DNA from: Ensifer sesbaniae | GTDB lineage: Bacteria; Pseudomonadota; Alphaproteobacteria; Rhizobiales; Rhizobiaceae | NCBI RefSeq assembly: GCF_013283665.1 | Contig: NZ_JABEKU010000001.1 | Location: 3,417,137-3,481,136, forward strand | DNA: 64,000 bases | Reading direction: 5' to 3' | Shown here: piece after piece, positions 1 through 9,760 of the stretch | Numbering within the stretch: position 1 is the stretch's first letter | How the letters are laid out: every line of letters starts with the position of its first letter | Program-made: the position numbers and the translations under genes | Notes under the pieces: generated by a model | What the model was told of the DNA's origin: nothing | Databases searched by the model: none | The model's input: the letters and a program-made list of their open reading frames with translations, nothing else

Positions 1-491
1 ACCTTCCCTATCGCCCCTGTGTCGGAGTCATGGTGCTGAACCGCGCAGGCCTCGTCTGGGCCGGGCACCGGATCGCCGTCGGCAATTCCGAATATGACGG
101 CTCGCCGCAGCGCTGGCAGATGCCGCAGGGCGGCATCGACAAGAACGAGGATCCGTTGAAGGCCGCCTATCGCGAGCTCTACGAAGAAACCGGCATGAAG
201 ACAGTCTCGCTGCTCGCGGAAGCGCCTGACTGGATCAACTACGATTTGCCAGAGCATCTGATCGGCATCGGCCTCAAGGGCAAGTATCGCGGCCAGACGC
301 AGCGCTGGTATGCCTTTCGCTTCGAGGGCGAGGAGGACGAAATCGCCATCAACCCGCCGCCGGGCGGACACGATCCGGAGTTCGACGCCTGGGAGTGGAA
401 GCCGATGCGCGAACTGCCGGAACTGATCGTGCCGTTCAAGCGCAAGGTCTATGAGGAGGTCGTCACCGCATTCGCGCATCTCGCGCCCTGA
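1..491 (+). CDS. rppH: RNA pyrophosphohydrolase RppH (5' end cut by window)
   Basis: Nudix hydrolase that removes pyrophosphate from the 5' end of triphosphorylated RNA and so starts mRNA decay. The reading frame is open from base 3 ([16 protein letters not shown]), so the true start lies upstream of the window and the ATG at 30 is internal. The Nudix box is visible as [20 protein letters not shown] followed by TGM. The pattern QRWQMPQGG before the box and the C-terminal [18 protein letters not shown] fit RppH rather than a mutator MutT. The next genes are on the other strand, so it probably ends its transcription unit here. Confidence 0.93.
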   Translation, partial: LPYRPCVGVMVLNRAGLVWAGHRIAVGNSEYDGSPQRWQMPQGGIDKNEDPLKAAYRELYEETGMKTVSLLAEAPDWINYDLPEHLIGIGLKGKYRGQTQRWYAFRFEGEEDEIAINPPPGGHDPEFDAWEWKPMRELPELIVPFKRKVYEEVVTAFAHLAP

Positions 492-492
492 A

Positions 493-592
493 GGACGTCG
501 CGCAAGAGTGCGCAGCGGTTTTGCGGAAGCGAGGGAATATCAAGAACTTGAAGCGCGAGCGGCAAGTCTGAAGGATCGCGACGCGCTTAAGA
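493..592. repeat. Rhizobial intergenic repeat, type A, copy 1
   Basis: A stretch starting right after the rppH stop resembles 55726-55826. Both carry a 'gtgcgcagcgg(t/c)tttgcg' core, then 'aatatcaag', an A-rich middle and 'gatcgcga(c/t)(a/g)cgctt'. The copies are diverged but colinear over about 95 bp. No open frame is conserved between them, so I read this as a dispersed non-coding repeat. Confidence 0.6.
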
Positions 593-645
593 CAATTCCG
601 GGAAAAGCGTGAAGCGGTTTTGCGTTCGGAATTGCGTAATTTCAA
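593..645. repeat. RIME-like palindromic repeat, copy 1
   Basis: An imperfect palindrome with arms CAATTCCGGGAAAAG and CGTTCGGAATTGCG around GTGAAGCGGTTTT. The same sequence with few changes lies at 8255-8311. It matches the form of the short intergenic mosaic elements known from Rhizobium and Sinorhizobium. It sits directly after the type A repeat, so the two form a compound element here. Confidence 0.7.
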
Positions 646-678
646 AGGACCCAAGCGAGAGTTCGTCTCTCACAGACG

Positions 679-703
679 AAAAAGGCCGGCGATGTCGCCG
701 GCC
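679..703 (-). terminator. Rho-independent terminator of bfd-bfr
   Basis: Read on the minus strand, GGCCGGCGA-CA-TCGCCGGCC is a 9-bp G/C stem with a two-base centre, followed by TTTTT. It lies 27 bases after the bfr stop. The plus-strand reading also ends in a short T run, so it may act for both directions. Confidence 0.8.
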
Positions 704-729
704 TTTGCCTTTGGAAAGCTGCGCCGAAC

Positions 730-1221
730 TCAGTCGGCTTCGGCCTCGTTGGCCGGTGCCGCATTGAGCTGGCCGTATCTTTCTTCGCCGATCTTGTCGA
801 GCAGATCGAGCTGGGTTTCCAGGAAGTCGATGTGGCCCTCTTCGTCGGCGAGCAGTTCTTCGAAGAGCTTCATGGAGACATAGTCCCCGGCGGCGTGACA
901 GATGTCGCGTGATTTCTTGTAGGCGGTGCGGGCGTCGTATTCGCCGGCGAGGTCAGCCTTCAGCACTTCCTTGACGTTCTGGCCGATGCGTAGCGGCGCA
1001 ACCGTCTGCAGGTTGGGGTGGCCTTCAAGGAAGATGATGCGCGCGACGAGCTTGTCGGCATGCTGCATCTCCTCGATGGATTCCGCGCGCTCCTTCTTGG
1101 CGAGAAGCGTGTAACCCCAGTCTTCGAGGAGGCGGTAATGCAGCCAGTATTGGTTGACGGCACCGAGTTCGAGATAAAGCGCTTCGTTAAGCTGCTCGAT
1201 GACCTTTTTGTCGCCTTTCAA
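730..1221 (-). CDS. bfr: Bacterioferritin
   Basis: Heme-containing ferritin that forms a 24-subunit cytoplasmic shell, oxidises Fe(II) at a di-iron centre and stores it as Fe(III) mineral. At 163 residues it has the usual family length. All ferroxidase ligands are present at the canonical positions: E18, Y25, E51, H54, E94, E127 and H130, together with the heme ligand M52. The C-terminus is a short acidic tail. It overlaps the upstream ferredoxin gene by 35 bases, so the two should be translated from one message. The iron-box candidate near 1600 is the likely point of control. Confidence 0.97.
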   Translation of the reverse strand: MKGDKKVIEQLNEALYLELGAVNQYWLHYRLLEDWGYTLLAKKERAESIEEMQHADKLVARIIFLEGHPNLQTVAPLRIGQNVKEVLKADLAGEYDARTAYKKSRDICHAAGDYVSMKLFEELLADEEGHIDFLETQLDLLDKIGEERYGQLNAAPANEAEAD

Positions 1222-1498
1222 TGTCCGCCCTCCGGTTCTCTTCGTGGAATTGTCTGAGGCGGGTCATGAAATCAAATATCTCGGCGTCCGTCGAGTCGCG
1301 GTGCGCGTGATATTGCTCGGTGGTGCGGATGATGATGTCGACGACATTCGGGAAGCAGCCGCAGCAACGGCCGCGTTTTTCCATCGCGTGATAGACTTTC
1401 GCCGGCACGATCAGCTGCCAACAGTCCTCGTCGAGGAGGCCGACAATCGTGTCTTCGATCTCTTTTTCCGTGATGAAATTGCAGCTGCAAACCAGCAT
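1187..1498 (-). CDS. bfd: Bacterioferritin-associated [2Fe-2S] ferredoxin
   Basis: Small [2Fe-2S] protein of the BFD family, which in other bacteria passes electrons to bacterioferritin so that stored iron can be released. The cluster cysteines are the N-terminal CSC (MLVCSCNFI) and the CCGC of [10 protein letters not shown] about 40 residues later. At 103 residues it is longer than E. coli Bfd (64), with a charged C-terminal extension. It is the first gene of the pair and overlaps bfr. Under iron limitation the pair is expected to be repressed by Irr, as reported for bfr in other rhizobia. Confidence 0.9.
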   Translation of the reverse strand: MLVCSCNFITEKEIEDTIVGLLDEDCWQLIVPAKVYHAMEKRGRCCGCFPNVVDIIIRTTEQYHAHRDSTDAEIFDFMTRLRQFHEENRRADIERRQKGHRAA

Positions 1499-1599
1499 TT
1501 CGTCTCGCCTGTCGTACGCAACGCCCTGTGTCAGCGCTTAAAGCAAAACAGGACATTTAGTGTCAACTAAAAACTCCGCGAGCGGAAGTTGCAGGTCGA

Positions 1600-1615
1600 T
1601 TAGAACGACTCTAAA
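1600..1615. promoter_or_regulatory. Iron control element (Irr-box candidate) upstream of bfd-bfr
   Basis: TTAGAACGACTCTAAA is an inverted repeat (TTAGA ... TCTAA) close to the ICE consensus bound by the heme-responsive regulator Irr in rhizobia. It lies about 100 bases upstream of the bfd start on the minus strand. A second weaker inverted repeat, TTTAGTGTCAACTAAA, lies at 1556-1571, nearer the gene. Assignment rests on sequence form and gene context only. Confidence 0.55.
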
Positions 1616-1871
1616 CTTGATAAAAAGCTTCGTCTTTTCAAAATTTTAGAGAAATATGAACGACTATTCTTGCAGACCTTAAGTCGATCTTGCCGCACGC
1701 CGACTGCGACATTTTTACACACTATCAGACCGCTTTCGTCGAGCGCGCCGACTGTAGCCTTTGCCGAATGGTGATGCGGACCGTCCCGATCCGCGCGTCA
1801 GATGACCTGCCCATTTTATCGGAAAGCCCATCCGGCTGCCCTGTGCGGCGGCCGGGATCCGAGCCCTGTCC
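1616..1871. other. AT-rich then G/C-rich gap, no gene seen
   Basis: The first 60 bases are A/T-rich and probably belong to the bfd promoter region. The rest runs to the dnaE2 stop. I find no convincing ribosome binding site plus open frame, no strong terminator and no repeat. Confidence 0.5.
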
Positions 1872-4800
1872 TCAATGGAAATTGCGCCCCTTCGGCATCA
1901 CGTCCGCCACCTCGGCCGTCGTCTGCTCCGGACTGCTGCCGGAACGCCGCGCCCTCGCCAAGCGTAGATCGCCCTGCGCTTTCTTCTCGCGCGCGTCGCC
2001 GGTCGGTCTCAGCGTTTCATCGGCACGGTCGTTCGCGCCGAACCGTCTCACCTCTGCACGCAGCAATCCCAGCATCGGCGTGATGTCCTCGATGTGTTCG
2101 GCGACCACATGGATGACGCTGCTTTCGCGCTGCAGCCGGCCGCGGATCTTGACGAGGCGCGCCCCCATGACCACCGGCCGATAGGTCGCGAACACCTTCG
2201 GCCAGACGATCGCATTGGCGACGCCGGTCTCGTCCTCGATCGTCATGAAGATCACGCCCTTGGCGGAGCCCGGGCGCTGGCGGACGAGCACCAGCCCGGC
2301 GACCGTTATCCGCCGTCCGACCGGGGCCGTCGCAAGCGTGCGGCTGGTGACGATGCCCTGCTCGGAAAGCGCCGCCCGCAGGAAGGAGACCGGATGCGCC
2401 TTGAGCGAGAAGGAGAGATAGCGATAGTCGTTGATGACCTGCTCGCCCGGCAGCATCTCCGGCAGGATCATCGCCGGCTCCGGCCGCAACTCTTCCCTCG
2501 CCGCCCGGTCGAAGAGCGGCAGCCGTTCGGCGGCACTCTTTTCGTCCAAGGCCTTTACCGCCCAGAGCGCCTTGCGCCGATCGAGCCCGATCGAGCGGAA
2601 GGCATCCGCGTCCGCAAGCCTTTCGAGCGCGGAACGGGAGAGGCCGGAGCGCAGCCAGAGATCGCGGACTGTCCGGTAGCCGGCGCCGCGGTTGGCAACG
2701 AGCTTATCCTCCATCTCCTTTTGGTTCAGGCCCTTGATCGAGTTGAAGCCGAGGCGCATGGCCTTGTCCGTCTTGATCACGTCCTCCATCTCGCGATGGC
2801 GCGGCTCTATGGCGCCGCGATTGAGGCTTCCTTCTTCAAGATCGGCATCCCAGACCGAATGGTTGATATCGACGGGCCGTACCCGGACACCATGCTCCCT
2901 TGCATCGCGCACCAATTGCCCGGGCGCATAGAACCCCATCGGCTGCGAGTTCAGGAGCGCCGCGCAGAAGACATCGGGATAATAGGTCTTGAGCCAGGAG
3001 GAGACATAGACCAGAAGCGCGAAGGACGCGGCATGGCTCTCGGGAAAACCATATTCGCCGAAACCTTCGATCTGCTTGAAACAACGCTCGGCAAAATCCC
3101 TGTCATAGCCATTCTTGACCATGCCTTCGATCATCTTCTCGTGGAAGGTATGGATGGTGCCGGTGCGCTTGAAGGTCGCCATGGCGCGCCGTAGCCGGTC
3201 AGCCTCGCTCGGCGAGAAGCCGGCGGCCGTGATGGCGATCTGCATCGCCTGCTCCTGGAACAAAGGCACGCCGAGCGTTCGCTCCAGAACCACCTTTAGT
3301 TCGGGGCTCGGATATTCGATGGGAATCTTCAAAGCATGCTGTTCCCGTCGCTTCAGATAGGGATGCACCATGTTGCCCTGGATCGGCCCGGGCCGGACGA
3401 TCGCCACCTCGATGACGAGATCATAGAAGACGCGCGGTTTCAGCCGCGGCAGCATGCTCATCTGTGCCCGGCTTTCGATCTGGAAGACACCGATCGTATC
3501 GGCCCGGCAGATCATGTCGTAGACGTCCTTCTGGTCGTCCTTGAAGAGCTGATGCAGCGTTCTCTTCTCGCCGTAATGCCGGTCGAGCAGCGCGAAGGCC
3601 CGGGCAATGCAGGTGAGCATGCCGAGCGCCAGCACGTCGATCTTCAGGATCTTCAGCGTGTCGAGGTCGTCCTTGTCCCACTCGATCATGTAGCGATCGG
3701 GCATTGCCGTGTTCATGATCGGCACCACCTCGTCGAGCCGGTCGCGGGTGATGACGAACCCACCGACATGCTGGGAGAGATGGCGCGGGAAGCTCATCAG
3801 TTCGGTGGCATAATCGAGCACCTTCACCGTCGTCGAGTCCTTCGTATCGAGACCGGCAGCCTGCGCCTCACGCTCGGAAAGATCGGCGACCGACCAGCCC
3901 CAGACCGAGCCGGCGAGCGCCGACTGCACGTCCTCGGAAAAGCCGAAAGCCTTGGCGGTCTCGCGGCCGGCCGAGCGCGCCCGATAGCTGATGACGGCGG
4001 CCGTCAGCCCCGCATGTTCCTTGCCGTAGGTGCGGTAGATGTGCTGGATCACCTCTTCCCGCTTCTCATGCTCGAAATCGACGTCGATGTCCGGCGGCTC
4101 GTCACGCTCGGTCGAAAGGAAGCGATCGAAGAGCAGGGTGGTCTCACATGGATCGACCTCGGTAATGCCCAGGCAATAGCAGACGGTGGAGTTTGCCGCC
4201 GACCCGCGGCCCTGACACAGGATAGGAACGCTGCGCGCAAACTGCATGATATTGCGCACCGTCAGGAAATAGGGCTCGTAGCGTTTGCCCGCGATCAGCT
4301 CGAGCTCGTACTCGATCTGCGTTGAAACCTTCTCCGGAATACCTTCAGGATACCGCTCGCGCGCGCCCTCCATCGTCAGCCGCCGCAAGGTCTCAGTCGG
4401 CGTCTCGCCCGGAATGCTCTCGTCCGGATATTGATATTCGAGTTCAGACAGCGAGAACTTCAATCTCCCAAAGAAATGCCCGGTATTGGCGATCGCTTCC
4501 GGGTAGTCGCGGAAGATGCGCGTCATTTCCTCAGGTGTCTTCAGATGCCGTTCGGCATTGGCATGCAGCCGGTAGCCGGCCGTGGCAATGGTCACATGCT
4601 CACGGATGGCGGTGACGACATCGGCGAGCGGCCGCCGGGCGGCGGCATGGAACAGCGGACTGTTGGTGGCGACGGGCTTCACCGCCGCATGGCGGGCGAT
4701 GGTCGCAAGTCCGGCAAAGGCAAGCTGGTCGAAGCCGTCATAACGCGGCACCAGCGCCAGATAGAGCCGATCGGCAAAATGCGGTTTCAGCCGCTTGAGG

Positions 4801-5231
4801 AAATCGGCAAGCAGGGTTGCCTCCGGCGCGCCGATCACCGGATCGGGCAGCACGGCAAGCAAGAGGTCCTCGCCCCATTCGACGAGATCGGCTTCGTAGA
4901 GTGTGCAGGTGCCCTTTTTGGCGCGCAGGTTTCCGGCGCTCAGCATCCGGCAGAGATTGCCCCAGCCGCGGCGATTTAAGGGATAGGCAAGCACGTCAGG
5001 CAGATCTTCGGCAAAGGAGAGCCGCGCACCGGGCTGGAAGGCATATTTCTCCACCTTGGCCTGCGCATGAGCGCGCACCACGCCTGCCACCGTATTGCGG
5101 TCGGCAATACCAAGGCCACCAATGCCGAGGCGGCTTGCCGCAACGACCATCTCGCCCGGATGGGAGGCGCCTTCGAGGAAGGAGAAATTCGACCAGGCGC
5201 CGATCTCGAAATAGGGAATGGCACCGCTCAT
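1872..5231 (-). CDS. dnaE2: Error-prone DNA polymerase DnaE2 (ImuC)
   Basis: Second C-family DNA polymerase alpha subunit, the catalytic part of the ImuA-ImuB-DnaE2 mutasome that copies past DNA damage and causes SOS mutagenesis. The 1119 residues fit DnaE2, which runs slightly shorter than replicative DnaE. An N-terminal PHP-type domain starts with [19 protein letters not shown]. The catalytic motif PDIDVDF is at residues 380-386, after the GRGSAANS loop. A C-terminal OB-fold region begins near [20 protein letters not shown]. The start codon overlaps the imuB stop as ATGA, showing translational coupling. A LexA box in front of imuA should control all three genes. Confidence 0.96.
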   Translation of the reverse strand: MSGAIPYFEIGAWSNFSFLEGASHPGEMVVAASRLGIGGLGIADRNTVAGVVRAHAQAKVEKYAFQPGARLSFAEDLPDVLAYPLNRRGWGNLCRMLSAGNLRAKKGTCTLYEADLVEWGEDLLLAVLPDPVIGAPEATLLADFLKRLKPHFADRLYLALVPRYDGFDQLAFAGLATIARHAAVKPVATNSPLFHAAARRPLADVVTAIREHVTIATAGYRLHANAERHLKTPEEMTRIFRDYPEAIANTGHFFGRLKFSLSELEYQYPDESIPGETPTETLRRLTMEGARERYPEGIPEKVSTQIEYELELIAGKRYEPYFLTVRNIMQFARSVPILCQGRGSAANSTVCYCLGITEVDPCETTLLFDRFLSTERDEPPDIDVDFEHEKREEVIQHIYRTYGKEHAGLTAAVISYRARSAGRETAKAFGFSEDVQSALAGSVWGWSVADLSEREAQAAGLDTKDSTTVKVLDYATELMSFPRHLSQHVGGFVITRDRLDEVVPIMNTAMPDRYMIEWDKDDLDTLKILKIDVLALGMLTCIARAFALLDRHYGEKRTLHQLFKDDQKDVYDMICRADTIGVFQIESRAQMSMLPRLKPRVFYDLVIEVAIVRPGPIQGNMVHPYLKRREQHALKIPIEYPSPELKVVLERTLGVPLFQEQAMQIAITAAGFSPSEADRLRRAMATFKRTGTIHTFHEKMIEGMVKNGYDRDFAERCFKQIEGFGEYGFPESHAASFALLVYVSSWLKTYYPDVFCAALLNSQPMGFYAPGQLVRDAREHGVRVRPVDINHSVWDADLEEGSLNRGAIEPRHREMEDVIKTDKAMRLGFNSIKGLNQKEMEDKLVANRGAGYRTVRDLWLRSGLSRSALERLADADAFRSIGLDRRKALWAVKALDEKSAAERLPLFDRAAREELRPEPAMILPEMLPGEQVINDYRYLSFSLKAHPVSFLRAALSEQGIVTSRTLATAPVGRRITVAGLVLVRQRPGSAKGVIFMTIEDETGVANAIVWPKVFATYRPVVMGARLVKIRGRLQRESSVIHVVAEHIEDITPMLGLLRAEVRRFGANDRADETLRPTGDAREKKAQGDLRLARARRSGSSPEQTTAEVADVMPKGRNFH

Positions 5232-6850
5232 GCGAAGACTCCATGCATGAACCAGCGGGGCGGGGTGGCAGCCCCGTAATGGCCCTCGCGAAACAGCCAG
5301 AACCGCCGGCCGCGCTCATCTTCCACCCGGAAATAGTCGCGCTCCATCGCCGGCTCGCCATCGAGCCACCATTCGCCGGCAATCCGTTCCGGTCCTTCGG
5401 CGCGCGCGATGCGATGCAACGTGCGGCGCCAGCGGAAGCTTCTCGGCGGCCCCTCCGGCACCTCGGCCACGGCCTCCACCGGCTCGGGGCTTGGAAAGAG
5501 CCGCTGTGGCCGGGCCGCAGCGGCAAGCAGGGGCGCGGGAATGTTTTCCCCCGGCTCCTCGGTCTTGCCGATCAGCGCCAGATCCGTGAGCGGACGGAAA
5601 GTCGCTGCCCGCTCCGGCACATGGCTTTCCGAGAGAGCCGGGACCAGCAGGCTCTCCGCGCCGAACCGCGCCATGACCCGATCGGCAAAGGCCGCCAGCG
5701 GCCGCTCGCGATCCGGCGTGCCGGAAAAATCCTCCTGCATCACCTCGTATTTTTCGCTCTTCGGCACCGAGAGCCTGAGGATTTCGAAGCCGAAGCCGGC
5801 GTCGAGATCCTCATGCACCGCCTGCAGCCGCTCGCGGAAAAGACCGGCGACACGCCGCGGCTCGTTGAGCGGCGAGGATGTGCCGGCGGCGATGCGGAAG
5901 ACCGCACCGTCGACGCGAAAGAGCAGAAGCTCGAACAGTCGTCCGCCTTGCCCGCGCTTTTCCAGTTCCGGCTTCAGCCGCAACGCCAACTCTTCCGTCA
6001 GGCCTAAAATATCGTCTTCGCCCTGGACCGGCTCGCCGAGACGGCGCTCGACCGAAAGGGCGGCGACGGGCAGCCGTGGCGACAAAGGTTCGTCCTCCCG
6101 CCCGAGCGCCTGATCGAGACGCAGAAGCAGGATCGCGCCGAACCGGCGGGCAAGCGGCGCACGCGGCGCTTCGAGGATGTCCCCGACCTGCTTGAGCCCG
6201 ACCCGGCCAAGCGTTTCGATCGTCTCCCGCGGCAGCCGGAGCGCCGCCATCGGCAGCGGCGCCAGCACCCGTGTGGCCTCATCCGGGGCAATGATGCCTT
6301 CGGACCCGAAGCGCGCCACCGCCCAGGAAAGCCCGGCGGAGGAGGAGATCGCCGCGCGGGCCTCGACCCCCAGATGGAAGAGGCGGGCAAGCAGATCGTC
6401 GAGAAGCGCCTTTTCCCCACCGAGAAGATGGGCGCAGCCGGTGATGTCGAGAAAGAGGCCACTGTCGCCATCGAGCGCGACCAGCGGCGTATAGCGGCAA
6501 CACCAATCGGCAAGGCCCTCGAGCAGAGCCCGGTCGGCGGCGGGATCGGCCGGCAGCACGTCGATCTCGGGACACATGGCCCGAGCCTCGGCAACCCCCT
6601 GGCCAATGTGAAACCCACGCTTCTCGGCATAACCGTCGAGCGCGACGAGACGCATCGCACTCTTCACCTTATCGGCGAAGACGACGGGCGGATGCTCAGG
6701 ACGCCCGCGGGAAAGCCACGAGTTCCCCCAGCGCTTGCGGGCGACCCGATCGGCCGGAAGATGCGGAAAGGCGAGCGACAGAATGCGCTGGTTCTGGATC
6801 TGCCGCAGCAGCGGCTGGTAGGGGCTCGACGGGGTAAAAACGGCGGTCAT
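5228..6850 (-). CDS. imuB: ImuB, Y-family polymerase-like mutasome protein
   Basis: Non-catalytic Y-family homologue that links DnaE2 to the beta clamp in the damage-induced mutasome. I place the start at the ATG at 6850 ([12 protein letters not shown]), giving 540 residues. The frame is open further up to 7192, but that part lies antisense-free inside imuA and reads as low-complexity Arg/Ser. The conserved start of homology is [20 protein letters not shown], where the acidic metal ligands of active Y-family polymerases are missing. Later comes the palm-like [17 protein letters not shown]. It overlaps imuA by 155 bases and dnaE2 by 4. Confidence 0.9.
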   Translation of the reverse strand: MTAVFTPSSPYQPLLRQIQNQRILSLAFPHLPADRVARKRWGNSWLSRGRPEHPPVVFADKVKSAMRLVALDGYAEKRGFHIGQGVAEARAMCPEIDVLPADPAADRALLEGLADWCCRYTPLVALDGDSGLFLDITGCAHLLGGEKALLDDLLARLFHLGVEARAAISSSAGLSWAVARFGSEGIIAPDEATRVLAPLPMAALRLPRETIETLGRVGLKQVGDILEAPRAPLARRFGAILLLRLDQALGREDEPLSPRLPVAALSVERRLGEPVQGEDDILGLTEELALRLKPELEKRGQGGRLFELLLFRVDGAVFRIAAGTSSPLNEPRRVAGLFRERLQAVHEDLDAGFGFEILRLSVPKSEKYEVMQEDFSGTPDRERPLAAFADRVMARFGAESLLVPALSESHVPERAATFRPLTDLALIGKTEEPGENIPAPLLAAAARPQRLFPSPEPVEAVAEVPEGPPRSFRWRRTLHRIARAEGPERIAGEWWLDGEPAMERDYFRVEDERGRRFWLFREGHYGAATPPRWFMHGVFA

Positions 6851-7649
6851 GGGGATTCCACTCCAGGAAGAAGCCGAGCGGCGCAGGAGCCCTGCTCTTC
6901 TCGGCAATGACGTGAAAGACGGGATGGCCGATGCTGCCGCGAAGCATCGATCCATCCGGCAGGGGGCGCTCTCGCGCCGGCGCCGGCTCGACGAGGAGGC
7001 GAAAGAAGGCGCTGCTGGCCTCCTCGTGTCCGGACTGGCGCAGGAGCAGAAGAGGAACGTGGCCCGCCCGCGAGCGGACATGCAGGCGCCGGCTTTCACT
7101 AAGCGCCAGGGCTGCGGGATTGCCGCGAATTTCCAGGATGACGGCACAGAAGCTTGGGACGGAAAGCGCGGCTTCAGCGATCCAGAGCGCATCCTTCACC
7201 GTGCGTGGCAGGCTGAAGACGAGGCCGCGCACATCGAGCCCGTAAGCTTTCAGACCGAGCCCATAGGGCATGCCCGCTTCGTTGGAGGCCATCGACTGGC
7301 TGATCCAGAGAACGGGAGCTGCCGTCTCGCCCTTTTCCAGGCGCGCCTGCTGGCAGAGCACACCGAGTGCGGCGGCAAAACCGGCGGCAGCACCAGCATC
7401 ACGCGTCTCGGCATTGCGGATTTCCGTCATGCCTTCGAGCGGCAGGCCGCCTTCGAGAAGCGCGTCCAGATCCGGAACCCCGAGCGCAAGCGCCTTGCGG
7501 CCGGATTCATCTTCCTCGCGCTGACGGAAGCCGCCGGGGTCAGCCGCCTTGGCGGCACGCACGACGCCCGGAAGTCGACGGTTTTCGATCCTGGCTATGG
7601 TCTCTCGGAGCGAAAGTACCGTCTCCCGCTGCACGGCTTTGTCGGCCAT
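6696..7649 (-). CDS. imuA: ImuA, RecA-like mutasome protein
   Basis: First gene of the SOS mutagenesis cassette. ImuA is a RecA-fold relative without an intact Walker A motif and is thought to contact RecA and ImuB. The core GVPDLDALLEGGLPLEGMTE aligns with the RecA/SulA-like region. The start is set at the ATG at 7649 (MADKAVQRETVLSL), which has GGGAG nine bases upstream; the TTG nine bases earlier lies against that GGGAG. The C-terminal 50 residues overlap the start of imuB in another frame. A LexA box 24 bases before the start gives direct SOS control. Confidence 0.88.
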   Translation of the reverse strand: MADKAVQRETVLSLRETIARIENRRLPGVVRAAKAADPGGFRQREEDESGRKALALGVPDLDALLEGGLPLEGMTEIRNAETRDAGAAAGFAAALGVLCQQARLEKGETAAPVLWISQSMASNEAGMPYGLGLKAYGLDVRGLVFSLPRTVKDALWIAEAALSVPSFCAVILEIRGNPAALALSESRRLHVRSRAGHVPLLLLRQSGHEEASSAFFRLLVEPAPARERPLPDGSMLRGSIGHPVFHVIAEKSRAPAPLGFFLEWNPHDRRFYPVEPLPAAAAADPEPAHSVARLSASSGRSGRPQALGELVAFPRAS

Positions 7650-7672
7650 GACGGTCAACTCCCATCATAAAT

Positions 7673-7687
7673 GTTCACGTTATGTTC
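7673..7687. promoter_or_regulatory. LexA box (GTTC-N7-GTTC)
   Basis: An exact direct repeat GTTC-ACGTTAT-GTTC, which is the alphaproteobacterial SOS box. It lies 24 bases before the imuA ATG, where LexA binding would block the promoter. The divergent metallopeptidase gene starts 133 bases away on the other side and might share control, although it is not a known SOS gene. Confidence 0.85.
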
Positions 7688-7819
7688 TAATTGATTCCAG
7701 AGCTTCCCAAATGAGTCAACAGCCAATTCTAAGAATTTATTCCTGCCCCTGTGTCCGCGGAATTCAACACTCGAAAAACAAAGGCAAAATCGTTATATGG
7801 AGGGCAACAAGGAGTGCCT

Positions 7820-8254
7820 ATGGCCAGCATTGACCACACCGATGATTGGCGGGAACGCCACGCACCGACGCTTACCACTTTCGAACAGCTCGCGCTGGAA
7901 GCCTATGGCCACCTGCCGCAGGAGTTCCGCCAGCTGACGACCGACCTCATCATCGAGGTCGCCGACTTCCCGAGCGACGACGTTTTCGAGGACATGGCGC
8001 TGGAAACGCCCTTCGACCTGCTCGGCCTCTTCGAAGGCCGCGGCATCGGCGAACGCTTCACCATGGAAACCGGCCAGTTCCCCAACCGGATCACGCTCTA
8101 TCGCCGCCCGATCATCGATTATTGGGCAGAGAACGAGGAGACGCTGGGCGACATCATCACCCATGTCCTGATACACGAGATCGGCCACCATTTCGGCCTT
8201 TCCGACGACGACATGGAGCGGATCGAGGCCAGCGTCGAGCACGTCGGCGGTTAG
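7820..8254 (+). CDS. Zincin-like metallopeptidase family protein (DUF1025)
   Basis: Small predicted zinc metallopeptidase of the family typed by DUF1025, with the signature HEIGHHFGLSDDDME near the C-terminus. The two His, the Glu and the downstream Asp match a HExxHxxGxxD zinc site. The start at 7820 (MASIDHTDDW) is preceded by AAGGAG at five bases. The substrate is unknown. No signal peptide is present, so it is expected to be cytoplasmic. A RIME-like repeat begins immediately after its stop codon. Confidence 0.88.
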   Translation: MASIDHTDDWRERHAPTLTTFEQLALEAYGHLPQEFRQLTTDLIIEVADFPSDDVFEDMALETPFDLLGLFEGRGIGERFTMETGQFPNRITLYRRPIIDYWAENEETLGDIITHVLIHEIGHHFGLSDDDMERIEASVEHVGG

Positions 8255-8311
8255 AGCAATTCCAGGAAAACTGTGAAGCGGTTTTCCGTCCGGAATTGCG
8301 TTACTTCAGAG
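8255..8311. repeat. RIME-like palindromic repeat, copy 2
   Basis: Second copy of the element at 593-645: GCAATTCCAGGAAAA, then TGTGAAGCGGTTTTCC, then CGGAATTGCG. It starts at the base after the metallopeptidase stop codon and may serve as its 3' hairpin. Confidence 0.75.
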
Positions 8312-8332
8312 AGTACACCCGCCCGCCATTTT

Positions 8333-8371
8333 GCCTCTCATCCGCCTGCCGGCACGTTCTGGGGCGAAGGG
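8333..8371. repeat. Degenerate 'CCCCTCATC' palindromic repeat
   Basis: CTCTCATCCGCCTGCCGGCA is shared with the repeat at 19986-20034, but the right half (CGTTCTGGGGCGAAGGGGG) has decayed. It is part of a tandem of repeat remnants between 8255 and 8504. Confidence 0.5.
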
Positions 8372-8440
8372 GGCGTGCGGCACCCGCTCGCTTCAACAAG
8401 AGCCCCCGTCGATTTTTCCTGACAATGCGAAACGGGCACG

Positions 8441-8504
8441 TCCCTCTCCCCACCTGCGGCGAGAGGGTTAGTCCTCGGGTTAAACCCGAGGAGAGGGGCA
8501 ATCC
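8441..8504. repeat. 'CCCTCTCCCC' inverted repeat with inner hairpin
   Basis: The outer arms TCCCTCTCCCC and GGAGAGGGGCA resemble the element at 20131-20169. Between them lies a second perfect palindrome, CCTCGGGTTAAACCCGAGG (8473-8491). It ends 22 bases before the stop of the minus-strand DUF1737 gene and may act as its terminator. Confidence 0.55.
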
Positions 8505-8526
8505 CTGACGCTGATGGCTGCCACGG

Positions 8527-8733
8527 CTACTGCTCCGAAAGCTTCATATCAGGCGTGTAATCCTTGCCCTCGACCTCCTTGACCACCGCCTGGCCACACT
8601 GCATGTGCTGGGTGTCGGCATTGAAGGCATAGGTGGGCGAGCCGTGCAGGCTCCAGCCCTGGTTCAGCGCCGCCGTCACCTTGTGGCAGAAGGAGGCGTC
8701 GTCGGGGCCGGTCAGGAAGCGGTAGAGTTTCAA
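8527..8733 (-). CDS. DUF1737 domain-containing small protein
   Basis: A 68-residue protein covering a single DUF1737 domain, with the typical start KLYRFLTGPDD and the segment ALNQGWSLHGSP. The function of the family is not known. Its start overlaps the stop of the upstream lyase gene by four bases (ATGA), so the two are probably translated together. This does not by itself tie its job to the lyase, since DUF1737 genes occur in many contexts. Confidence 0.85.
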   Translation of the reverse strand: MKLYRFLTGPDDASFCHKVTAALNQGWSLHGSPTYAFNADTQHMQCGQAVVKEVEGKDYTPDMKLSEQ

Positions 8734-9635
8734 GATCTTGCCTTTCGTTTCTCGATAAGGTCCGCCTTGGCGGCAAGCGTCACGGCCTGGTCGAGGTGCA
8801 GTCGCTCGACCATGCGTCCGTTGAGATTGATGACGCCCTTGCCGGTGTTTTCCGGAGCCGCGAAGGCGGCGATGATCGCGCGCGCCTCGTCGACGGCGAC
8901 CTGCTCCACGCCGAAGCGCTCGTTCGCCGGGCCGATCTGGACCGGATGGATCAGCATCTTGCCGTCATAGCCCATGTCGCGGCCCTGCCGGCATTCCTCG
9001 TCGAAGCCCGCCGCATCGCGGAAATCGTTGAACACGGCGTCGATGACGTCGAGCCCACCGCCCCGCGCTGCCAGCAGGATCTGCATCAGCCAGGGGACGA
9101 GATGGGGCCGGCCCGGACGATCCGGTACGCCGGTCTCCTTGCGCAGATCGTTGAGGCCGACGACGAAGCAATCGAGCCGCCCGCCGAAGGTGCGGCCGGC
9201 CTCGGCGATAAGAGGCGCGTTGATGACGCCGCGCGGCGTCTCGATCATCGCCCAGAGACGCAGCGTCTCCGGCGCATCGTTCTCGGCCAGCCAGTCGGCC
9301 GCCGCCTGGATATCCGCCGGGCTTTCGACCTTCGGCAGTAAAATGGCGTCCGGGTTGGCAGAAAGTGCCGCAGCGAGGTCACCTTGACCGAAGTCGGAGC
9401 CGATCGCATTGATGCGGATGATGATTTCGCAATCCGGTCGGCTCGCTGTCAGAAACTGCACCAGCGCCTCGCGCGCTTCCACCTTGCGCTCGGGCGCAAC
9501 CGCATCCTCGAGATCGAAGATCGCAGCGTCCGCCGCGAGTTCAGCGACCTTGGCAAGTGCACGGGCATTGTCGGCCGGCACCGAGAGCACCGAGCGGCGC
9601 AGGCGCACGGGGTGATGTTCGATCGATTTGTTCAT
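8730..9635 (-). CDS. HpcH/HpaI aldolase/citrate lyase family protein (CoA ester lyase)
   Basis: TIM-barrel lyase of the CitE/malyl-CoA lyase group; members cleave or form CoA esters such as malyl-CoA or citramalyl-CoA using Mg2+. Diagnostic segments are RRSVLSVPADN at the N-terminus, DAAIFDLEDAVAPERK (metal-site Asp/Glu), AMIETPRGVINA and the C-terminal GYDGKMLIHPVQIGPANE. At 301 residues it is family length. The exact substrate cannot be read from sequence. It is the first gene of a two-gene unit with the DUF1737 protein. Confidence 0.9.
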   Translation of the reverse strand: MNKSIEHHPVRLRRSVLSVPADNARALAKVAELAADAAIFDLEDAVAPERKVEAREALVQFLTASRPDCEIIIRINAIGSDFGQGDLAAALSANPDAILLPKVESPADIQAAADWLAENDAPETLRLWAMIETPRGVINAPLIAEAGRTFGGRLDCFVVGLNDLRKETGVPDRPGRPHLVPWLMQILLAARGGGLDVIDAVFNDFRDAAGFDEECRQGRDMGYDGKMLIHPVQIGPANERFGVEQVAVDEARAIIAAFAAPENTGKGVINLNGRMVERLHLDQAVTLAAKADLIEKRKARS

Positions 9636-9760
9636 GTTTCAGTTGTGCCCGCCTTTCCTTCGTTCCGCAAGACGAGGCGAGCCGCCGCACCCTTTCATAA
9701 GAGCCACCCCTTGCAAGCGCAGCTGCGAACCACCACATCGCACCCAGAAAGGTGACGATT

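Noticed and set aside
2094-3194. A 366-codon open frame antisense to dnaE2
   Set aside because: No recognisable family, and dnaE2 is intact and conserved on the other strand.
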